Assembly (NCBI GenBank): GCA_035384565.1
Contig: DAOOIT010000003.1
Span: 150,485-214,484, forward strand
Source of the DNA: Planctomycetota bacterium
Lineage (GTDB): Bacteria; Planctomycetota; PUPC01; DSUN01
Length of the DNA: 64,000 nucleotides
Direction of reading: 5' to 3'
Position 1 is the first letter of the stretch, and each line of letters opens with the position of its first letter. Under the pieces are notes generated by a model. It was not told where the DNA came from. It saw nothing but the letters and a program-made list of their open reading frames with translations, and made no database searches. A program made the translations under genes and the position numbers. Of the stretch, positions 16,494 through 23,700 are shown piece after piece.

Positions 16494-16982
16494 GGGGTTC
16501 CTCCTGCGCATGATTTGCAGGAAGGCTTCCGGTGTAACGATTAAGGGCATGAAACGGTCCTCCTCCCTGTTCACCTCGGCGATCCGGCGGATCACCTTCT
16601 CATTCGCGATGTGCGCGCAGTTCCAGGTCACCAGGTAGTCAATCGCGTGAACCACCGGCAGAGCGACGTGCATCAGGTCCACCCGCGCATCGGACGGCAA
16701 CTCGGTTCGTCTTTGGTAGAGGTCCGCCAGCGTTCGCACGTCCTCGGTCAGGTCGAGGAGTAGCACCCCCTTGATCAGCTCGAGGCGTTGTGCCGCGGCT
16801 TCGGGGTCGCCTTTGCGAGCCTCCTGAGCGACCAAATCGGCGGTACAGACCGCGAACCGCTCGTGGGCCACGGCCCACCACTCATGCGTCACCTGCTGGT
16901 GGGCGGCGATCAGCAGGTCGCGGCTCGGGCGCGCCGTGAGGTAGCTGAGGACCGAGGTTTCCACGTAGACCCGTGTCTTCAT
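16317..16982 (-). CDS. PIN-domain nuclease fused to an antitoxin-like C-terminal segment
   Basis: Residues 1-155 or so form a PIN domain: the first acidic segment VYVETSVLSYL, a central LVAQEARKGD, then DLMHVALPVVHAIDYLVTWNCAHIAN, which resembles toxin-type PIN ribonucleases. Residues 164-221 (DPIVEEVHQIRRQMLAECRG onward) look like the short proteins normally encoded separately next to such PIN genes and presumed to be antitoxins. Here the two are one reading frame. An internal ATG at 16493 is preceded by a perfect AGGAGG, so the C-terminal part may also be made alone. By family the PIN domain cleaves RNA. The gene follows a strong promoter and precedes AOR. The antitoxin label is from remembered gene pairs, not from a search. 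Confidence 0.7.
   Translation of the reverse strand: MKTRVYVETSVLSYLTARPSRDLLIAAHQQVTHEWWAVAHERFAVCTADLVAQEARKGDPEAAAQRLELIKGVLLLDLTEDVRTLADLYQRRTELPSDARVDLMHVALPVVHAIDYLVTWNCAHIANEKVIRRIAEVNREEDRFMPLIVTPEAFLQIMRRRNPMARDPIVEEVHQIRRQMLAECRGDFDKLFDRLMAAQTRRKGRLLPKPLRRKRRAVEAK
16500..16505 (-). promoter_or_regulatory. Internal Shine-Dalgarno (AGGAGG) inside the PIN fusion gene
   Basis: On the minus strand AGGAGGAACCCC immediately precedes an in-frame ATG, inside codons for RRRNPM. It decides the proposed internal start at 16493. Confidence 0.55.
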
Positions 16983-17044
16983 CAGTGGGCATCCCTTGGC
17001 TCAGCGGGCGAGAACCGTGCGGGCGCTCTCAATGGCCTTACTTG

Positions 17045-17073
17045 AGTATACCCGAGGCCCCCCGCTGCTGCAA
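17045..17073 (-). promoter_or_regulatory. Sigma-70-like promoter for the PIN/AOR/LRR operon
   Basis: TTGCAG (17073-17068) and TATACT (17050-17045) on the minus strand are 17 bp apart and end 62 bp before the PIN start. The -10 box is one base from consensus. Confidence 0.6.
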
Positions 17074-17198
17074 CTGGTTGGGTGCGGGGCTTGCCGGGAG
17101 CGGCCCTGGGGCACCAGTTCGCCCGTCGTAGGGCAACATCGGGGGGAGTTGATCTACAGTGGCGCAACTGCCCTGGACGAGCGCTATTGGCCAAGGCG

Positions 17199-17247
17199 CC
17201 CATTGTGGGTCAGGCGCGCGGAGACACGCGGGTTGACCCACAATGGG
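17199..17247. terminator. 14-bp perfect inverted repeat downstream of a Gfo/Idh gene
   Basis: CCCATTGTGGGTCA (17199-17212) pairs perfectly with 17234-17247 across a 21-nt spacer. It begins 15 bp past the stop of the minus-strand oxidoreductase, so it could end that transcript, although no T-tract follows. The rest of the gap 16983-17261 holds only the PIN promoter. Confidence 0.5.
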
Positions 17248-17261
17248 GGAATGGGCGTTTG

Positions 17262-18299
17262 TCATAGCGGCAGGTAGACGGCCTTGCCGGTGCGGGAGGA
17301 TTCGTAGGCGGCCTGGATGATCTCGACGCAGTGGCGGCCTTCGGCGGCGGTGACGGGGGGCTCGGTGCCGTTGGCTACGGCGTCGGCCAGGGCCTCGACC
17401 TCTTCGCGGAGGAAGATGGTCGGGTTGTCGGCCTCCTTCCAGGTGAGTTCGGAGAGGGTCTTCCAGTCGTCGCCGTCCCGCCCGTTGCGGAGGGCGAGTT
17501 TCTGGTAAGGGCGGAGGAGCATGAGGCCGCGCTCGCCGATCAGCTCGTTGACCTCGTGGTAGTCGGGGAAGGGGGGCCAGGCCTTGAGCTCGTTGGGCAT
17601 CGAGCAGACTTCCATGAAGGTGCTATAGGCGCCGCTCTCGAAGTCGAGGAAGAGCGCGCCGCAGTTCTCGATGGGGCTGTCGGCCCAGTAGTTGCCGAAG
17701 CGGGCCATGACAGCGCGAACCCGCGAGCCGACGAGGTGGAGTGTCATGTCGAGCTGGTGGCAGCCGTAGCCGATGAAGAAGCCCATGGAGAGGCGCGGGT
17801 CGCTCATCCAATGGCCTTCCTTGGTGCCGAACGTGCGGGCGTTGTGGCTGAAGAGCTGCCGCAGCATGAGGATGCGGCCTATCGCCCCTTCGTCGAGGAG
17901 GGCCTTGGCCTGCTTCACGAGGGGGAAGAAGCGCCGGGAGTGGGCGACCATGAGTTTCACGCCCGCCTGGTCGGCCGCCTTGATCATCTGGTCGCACTCG
18001 GCCACGCTCGTGGCCATGGGCTTTTCGACAAGGATGTGCTTGCCATGCTCGGCGGCGAGGACGGCGTGCCGCGCGTGCAGGCCGTGCGGCGTGGCGATGA
18101 CCACGAGGTCCACGTCCCTTGCCTCGCACAGAGCGCCCACGGTGGGCTCGTGGCGGATGCCGAGCTTCTCGGCATAGGCCGGGGCGCGGCTGCCGCCGGC
18201 GACGGCCACGAGCTTGACCTTCTTGGACTCCTGAAGCGCGGCGCCGTAGCGTCCCGCCCATCCGCCCGAGCCCAGGATGCCAACGCGTGTGACAGCCAT
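17262..18299 (-). CDS. Gfo/Idh/MocA-family oxidoreductase (cytoplasmic)
   Basis: The 345-residue product begins MAVTRVGILGSGGWAGRYG, a Rossmann NAD(P)-binding motif, and carries the family marker VEKPMATS near residue 96, with the catalytic-type lysine of the EKP motif. The C-terminal alpha/beta dimerisation domain contains GYGCHQLDMTLHLVG, giving the usual conserved His. There is no export signal, unlike two paralogues in this window. Such enzymes oxidise or reduce sugars, inositols or other cyclic polyols; the substrate is not predictable. The ATG at 18299 has GGAGGT upstream. It lies 38 bp downstream of the DUF3592 gene in the same direction. Confidence 0.88.
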   Translation of the reverse strand: MAVTRVGILGSGGWAGRYGAALQESKKVKLVAVAGGSRAPAYAEKLGIRHEPTVGALCEARDVDLVVIATPHGLHARHAVLAAEHGKHILVEKPMATSVAECDQMIKAADQAGVKLMVAHSRRFFPLVKQAKALLDEGAIGRILMLRQLFSHNARTFGTKEGHWMSDPRLSMGFFIGYGCHQLDMTLHLVGSRVRAVMARFGNYWADSPIENCGALFLDFESGAYSTFMEVCSMPNELKAWPPFPDYHEVNELIGERGLMLLRPYQKLALRNGRDGDDWKTLSELTWKEADNPTIFLREEVEALADAVANGTEPPVTAAEGRHCVEIIQAAYESSRTGKAVYLPL

Positions 18300-18337
18300 C
18301 GAGGGACCTCCAGGAAGGGGATGCCAGCGCGGCCCGG

Positions 18338-19141
18338 TCAATGGAAGTGCTTCCGCCACCGCTCGTTGAAGACGGTGCACTGGTCGGGCCTCTCGGGCAG
18401 GTAGATCGCCCCGATCGGCGTGCCCGGCTCCAGCCGTTGGGCGAACTTCATGTCGGTGATGAGCGCCCTGCCCGCAGCGGCCGTGCCATCGGCGAGCGAG
18501 AAGCGGAAAGCGACGTCGTAGGGGTGGCGATCGTTGATCGTGATGCTCGTGCGCTCTTCTTTCGACTCTACGACGCCGCGCGTCAGGATGCCGTGGGCCA
18601 GGAGGCGGGCGGTGCGCCCCGCCGTGCGCGCACACACGAGGAGCAGAATCAGCCCCACGCCGGCGAACAGGAGCGGGAACAGCACGAAAAGCCACGCCAG
18701 GCCGCTCGTGCGCTCGCCCAGAAGGCGATTGGTCGCGGGAGACGACGCCAGGTATTGCACCTCGATTGGGTCGCCCGGCTTCAGTGGCTCCCAGCGTTCC
18801 TGTGTCGTCTCGCCCCGGCCGCTGTGCGTCGAGCCGTCGGGTGCCGTGAACGTATAAGCCACGCGGTAGTGCGTCGTGCTGATATTGGAATCGCTCGACC
18901 GGGTCGCATACGTATCCTTGTCGGTCACGCGGCCGGCTGCCGTCTGGCCCTCGCGGTTGTAGCGGACCTCGAGCAGCACGTAATACCCCGCCACGCCGCC
19001 GGCCACCACGCCGATGGCGGCGAAAACGACGCCCATCAGGGTGAGCCACTTCCAGAAGCCGTCGAACATCAGGCGCAGGCGCAGCAGGCTCTTGGGGCGA
19101 AGCGCCGCGAGATTCAGCACGCCATCCTGGGTTGCCGCCAT
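18338..19141 (-). CDS. DUF3592-type membrane protein
   Basis: The 267-residue product has two clear membrane segments, residues of about 36-58 (LMGVVFAAIGVVAGGVAGYYV) and 147-170 (WLFVLFPLLFAGVGLILLLV). Each is followed by a soluble beta-rich domain of the DUF3592 type: GRVTDKDTYATR with HYRVAYTF and GDPIEVQYLASSP, then a second copy with GVVESKEERT, YDVAFRF and GAIYLPERPDQC. The function of this family is unknown. The ATG has AGGAGAAAGACCCG before it. Transcription probably continues into the Gfo/Idh gene. Confidence 0.75.
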   Translation of the reverse strand: MAATQDGVLNLAALRPKSLLRLRLMFDGFWKWLTLMGVVFAAIGVVAGGVAGYYVLLEVRYNREGQTAAGRVTDKDTYATRSSDSNISTTHYRVAYTFTAPDGSTHSGRGETTQERWEPLKPGDPIEVQYLASSPATNRLLGERTSGLAWLFVLFPLLFAGVGLILLLVCARTAGRTARLLAHGILTRGVVESKEERTSITINDRHPYDVAFRFSLADGTAAAGRALITDMKFAQRLEPGTPIGAIYLPERPDQCTVFNERWRKHFH

Positions 19142-19172
19142 CGGGTCTTTCTCCTGCTGCGCGTAAGTCGCT

Positions 19173-19324
19173 GCTCCGGCCGCGAATCTGTATGCAGCGG
19201 CCAGAGCCAGACTGCGTGGGTCAAGGGTTCAGGCGTAGCCGCGGGCGTCCCGCTTGCGGTGGTTTTCGGCAAGCGAGACACTCGCGGCTACGCCGGAGCC
19301 TGCAAACAGATTCGCGGCCGGAGC
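19173..19324. repeat. Triple nested palindromic element
   Basis: Outer arms at 19173-19197 and 19300-19324 match at 24 of 25 positions when inverted. Within them GGCGTAGCCGCG (19232-19243) pairs perfectly with 19283-19294, and inside that CGCTTGC (19251-19257) pairs with GCAAGCG (19269-19275). It occupies the divergent gap between the DUF3592 gene and the second Gfo/Idh gene. No coding content is seen. Confidence 0.8.
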
Positions 19325-19385
19325 GCCGGGTTGCGCGCGCCTCAGGATATGCGAAAAGGCTGCGGCGCGCAAGGCCGCCTGTGCC

Positions 19386-19415
19386 TTGACGCTGCCGCGC
19401 CGCCCGGGGTAGAAT
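19386..19415 (+). promoter_or_regulatory. Sigma-70-like promoter for a Tat-exported Gfo/Idh gene
   Basis: TTGACG (19386-19391) and TAGAAT (19410-19415) with an 18-bp spacer, about 50 bp before the start codon. Confidence 0.55.
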
Positions 19416-19467
19416 CGCGCTGGCGTCGCACGCGGGCTTCGCACAACCCTTGGCAGGAGGAAGAGCG

Positions 19468-20652
19468 ATGGCCGAGACGACAGAGCGGGCATCGCGTCGC
19501 GAGTTTCTGGGCGCGGCGGTGGCGGCGGGCGCACTGGCCGCGGCCACGGCGTCGGGTGCCGAACCGAAGTCCGACCGCAAGATTCGCATGGGCATCGTGG
19601 GCGGCGGCTTCGGCTCGGGCTTCCAGTGGCATCTCGACCCCAATTGCCAGGTGGTGGCGGTGAGCGACCTCCAGCCCGGCCGCCGCGCCCACCTCCAGCG
19701 CACCTATCGGTGCGAGACGGCCTACGAGTCGCTCGAGAAACTCGTGCTCGACGCCAAGGTTGAGGCGGTGGCCGTCTTCACCGGCGCGCCCGACCACGCG
19801 CGCCACGCCATCGAGTGCATGAAGCACGGCAAGCACGTAATCTCGGCCGTGCCCGCCTGCCTCACGCTCGACGAGGCCGCCGCGCTGAAAGAGACGAAGG
19901 AGAGGACCGGCCTCAAGTACATGATGGCCGAGACCAGCTATTACCGCGCCCCCTGCATCTTCGCCCGCGAGCTGTACGCCGCCGGCAAGTTCGGCCGCTT
20001 CCTCTACTCCGAGGTCGAATACTACCACCACAACGTCCAGCGTGTCGGCGGCGCCAAGGCCACCTGGCAGGGCAAGGAGATCGCCAACTGGCGCTGGGGC
20101 CTGCCCCCGATGTTCTACCCCACGCACTCGACCGGCTTCCACATCGGCGTGACCCGCGAGCGCTTCACCGCCGTCAGTTGCCTCGGCTGGGGCACGCCCG
20201 ACGACCCGATGCTGAAAGACAACCCCTACAACAACCCCTTCAACAACCAGGTCGCCCTCTTCCGGTGCAGCGGCGGCAACATCTGCCGCTGCAACGTGCT
20301 GTGGTGGATTCACGCCGACGGCGAGCGCGCCCAGTGGCTGGGCGAGACGCTCTCGCTCTACATGCCCCACTCAGGCGGCCAGGCATTCGCCGTCAGGACC
20401 GCCGACAAGAGCGTGCCCACGGCTATGCCCGACTACAACCAGCGGCTGCCCGCCGCGATGGTGGGCGACGGCGGCCACGGCGGCTCGCACCCCTTCCTCA
20501 CCCACGAGTTCATCACCGCCCTCGTCGAGGAGCGCGAGCCGGCCGTGGACATCTACGAGTCGCTGGCCATGACCGTGCCAGGCCTCGTCGCTATGGAGTC
20601 GAGCCGTAAGGGCGGCGAGCAGCTCAAAATAGCGAGCTTCGACAAGGGGTAG
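19468..20652 (+). CDS. Tat-exported Gfo/Idh/MocA-family oxidoreductase
   Basis: The 394-residue product opens with a twin-arginine leader (ASRREFLGAAVAAGALAAAT) and then the Rossmann fold (MGIVGGGFGSGFQWHL). The lysine-bearing segment usually written EKP is altered: GKHVISAVPACLT has no EKP, so the classical catalytic lysine is not evident, and binding without catalysis, or a divergent mechanism, is possible. The C-terminal half has THSTGFHIGVTRERF, the place of the conserved His. Start: AGGAGGAAGAGCG precedes the ATG at 19468. Tat-exported members are abundant in Planctomycetota and presumably carry NAD(P) folded in the cytoplasm. It is monocistronic and convergent with the alpha-2-macroglobulin gene. 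Confidence 0.85.
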   Translation: MAETTERASRREFLGAAVAAGALAAATASGAEPKSDRKIRMGIVGGGFGSGFQWHLDPNCQVVAVSDLQPGRRAHLQRTYRCETAYESLEKLVLDAKVEAVAVFTGAPDHARHAIECMKHGKHVISAVPACLTLDEAAALKETKERTGLKYMMAETSYYRAPCIFARELYAAGKFGRFLYSEVEYYHHNVQRVGGAKATWQGKEIANWRWGLPPMFYPTHSTGFHIGVTRERFTAVSCLGWGTPDDPMLKDNPYNNPFNNQVALFRCSGGNICRCNVLWWIHADGERAQWLGETLSLYMPHSGGQAFAVRTADKSVPTAMPDYNQRLPAAMVGDGGHGGSHPFLTHEFITALVEEREPAVDIYESLAMTVPGLVAMESSRKGGEQLKIASFDKG

Positions 20653-20667
20653 TCGGCCACGACGAAG

Positions 20668-20728
20668 CGGGCGGGCGGCTGGAGAAGCCGCCCGCCCGGG
20701 GTGTGCAGGGAAGACCGCCTGAAGGCGG
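20668..20728. terminator. GC hairpin pair between convergent genes
   Basis: CGGGCGGGCGGCT (20668-20680) pairs perfectly with 20686-20698 around a 5-nt loop, a 13-bp stem. A second small hairpin, CCGCC-TGAA-GGCGG (20715-20728), follows and is continued by GACTCC. Placement between convergent genes suits a two-way terminator. Confidence 0.6.
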
Positions 20729-20741
20729 GACTCCAAACGGG

Positions 20742-23700
20742 TTAGCGAAGCATGCCGACGACGGGGGCCGGACGCTCGCCGATCTTGACCTTCCACTCGT
20801 CGCTAAGTCCGCGAATGTCAGGCACATACATCGCATAGCCCGTGGTGGGCAGGGCGTTGAAGGTGCCCGGGACCTCGGCCCGCAGAACGTAGGTGAGCTT
20901 GTGCTTGCCCTGGGGGAGGTGGCTGACGAAGAAGGCGGTCTTGACGTCGCGGACCTCCATGTAGGCGCTCAGGCCGCCACCCCAGTGCCAGCCGCTGCGA
21001 ATCTCGACCGGCTCACAGCCGCTGGCCTTGGGGTCCTCGAAGACCAGGTACTCGTAGTCGTTCTTGGCCTCGATGTCGAGGGTGACCTCGATGCGGTCGC
21101 CGCTGGCAAGCTGGGCGCCGTAGTCGAGCGGGGTGCGGACCTCCTTGTTGTCCTTGTCGAGGGTGAGCTTCGCGTAGGTGCGGTTGACGAAGAGTTCGTG
21201 GCCGGCGCCGGTGATCTTCTCCTCCTTGGTGTAGAAGTACATGCCGGTGGTGTAGTAGAGGTTGCCGGCGCCCTCCTTCACGATGCGGATCTTGTTCTCG
21301 CCGCTCTTGAGGTCGGAGTCGCCCAGGGTGATGCGGCCGTCGAGCTTGAGGGCGTTGTCCTTGTTGACCACGAGTTCCTTGACCGGCTTGTCATTGACGA
21401 AGACGGTGACCTTGTAGTTGGGGTCGAGCTCGCGGGTCTGCTGGACGTAGTCGGAGAGGGCATAGACAGCCTTGGCGGTGTCGCGGGTGGACTTCCACTG
21501 GTTGCCCTTGCGGTTGTAGACGAGCCATTTCATGCCTTGCTTGACGAGGGGGTTCTTGGGCTCGATGGCGAGGTAAGCCTTGAGGGCGTAAGAGGTTGCC
21601 TCGACGGCGTCGTCGCTCCAGTGCCAGTAGCCGTGGGTCTTGCCCCAGCGGGCGGTGCCGTTCTCCTTATCGAGTTCGAGGCGGTCTTCGAGGTTTCGGA
21701 GCATGATGCGGGCGCGCTCGTGGTCGCCCAGGTTGTGGAACGTGAGCGCCGCGAGAGCGCGGGTGTAGGCGTTGAGGTTCTCGCGGCGGTTCCACACAGC
21801 ATCCAAGCGCTTGGCATCGCTGATCTTGTGTTGTGAGAGGACGTAGAGGGCGTAGGCCATCACGTCGTCGCGCTTGTCGAGTTGTACGAGGTTGGCGCGC
21901 AGGGCGCCGATGCCGCGCTGGAGGCGACCATCGTCCACGTTCACGCCGGCCTGCTTGGCGAGGGTGAGCGCGTAGCTGGCGTAGGCGGTCATCCAGGGGT
22001 CGCTGTCGGGCGCGCCGCCCCACCAGCCCCAGCCGCCGTCGCTGCGCTGGGCGCCATAGATTCGGTCGAGGCCCTTGGTGATCATGTCGGGCAGCTTGGC
22101 CTCGAGGGCGGGGTTGCGCACGCCGAGGTCGCGGAGCGTCTTGGCCGTGACGACGGCGGGGACGAAGCGCGAGAGGGTCTGTTCCACGCAGCCATAGGGA
22201 TACTGCGCCAGGTAATCGAGGGCGCCCAGCATCGTGGAGGCGATGGAGGGGCTGAGGTCAATGTTCAGAACGGTGGCCAGGTTGTTGCGCTCGGCGGGGA
22301 GGGTGAGGGTCTCGACCGCCTCGCTCTTGAGCGGCGGGCTCTTCGCGGGGTCGGAGTCGGCGGCGGCCACGGGCTCGCCTACGCTGCCGCTCTTGGCCAG
22401 GAACTTCTCGATGCCGTGGGGCAGGACGGCGAAGGTCTTGCCCATCGCATCGGATTCCACATCGGTCTGGGCCATGACTTGTATCTTCGCCTCGCCCGGC
22501 TCGGTGACCTGGGCGAGCCAGTCCACCCGCTGCTCGCCGCCCTTGGGGACTTTGACGGTGACGACGGGGGCCTGGGTGATGCTCAGGCCGCTCTGTTTCA
22601 TCGTCACCTTCACGTCCTTATCCACGTCCAGGTAGTTGTGCACGATGGCCGACAGGGTTACCGAGTCCTTCTCCTGGAAGAAGCGCGGGCACTGGAGGCG
22701 CACGATGATGTTCTTCTTCGTCTGCGTGCTGAAGGTCACGTTGCCCACGGCAGTGTCGGGGGTGACGGCGCGGGCGGTGGCGGTCCAGTCGGTGAGCGAG
22801 TCGGGGAACTTCACCTGGACGATGGCCTTGCCAGCGGCATCGGTCTTGATGGCGGGTTGCCAGAAGGCGGTCGCGCGGAAGTCCTCGCGCATCACGGCTT
22901 CGGCGAGGTCCTCCGGCCCGCCGGCCGGGCCGCCGTCCTTGTCGAAGCTCTTCTTCTCGGCGCGGTCCATGGCGCGGCCGGCCATCGCCCCGTTGGCCGC
23001 GAACTCGGCCTCGGGTGCGCCCGGCGCCGCGGCGGCCTTCGCCATCATCGGGGCTGCCCGGCGGGCGTCGGCATAGCCGAATTGCTCATCCATGCCGCCG
23101 CCGCCCCAGCCGCCGCGGAGGCGTTGGCCACCCTCCTGAAGCTCGCGGCCGGCCGCCGGCTGCGACTCGGGCTTTTCGTCCTCTTCCCCCACGCGCTTGT
23201 GGCGGATCCAGGAGAAGCTGGAGTTGGTGTTGATGGCCAGTTGGCGCTTGCGCCCGTAGAAGAACTGGCGGATGTCGGGGGCATACTCGCTCTGGATGTA
23301 GTAGACCGAGCTGTCCACCAGGCCGAGCGACAACTCGGCGGAGACCGGCTGCCCCTTGTGGTTGGTGGCCGTGACCTCGAACTGCGCGGTCTCGCCGGGC
23401 AGATAGGTCTTCTTCGCCGTGGTGATCTTCACGTCAATGAAGCGGTCCTCAGGCGGGACCACGATTTCGCTCTGGTGGCGCCAGAGCATGGCGTCCTTCA
23501 CCAGGTTGGCGGTGAGAAACACGTTGGGCGAGTACTCATCCTTGATCGGCACCGTGATGAGTTTCGAGCGCTCGCGCACGGGCACGAGCTGGCTGTCGTA
23601 AATCTGGTCGCCCTCGATGCCCAGCCACACGTGGGCGTCGGGGAACTGCGACACGAGGAGCACCTGGGCGGTCTCGCCCTTCTTGTAGGTCTGCTTGTCG

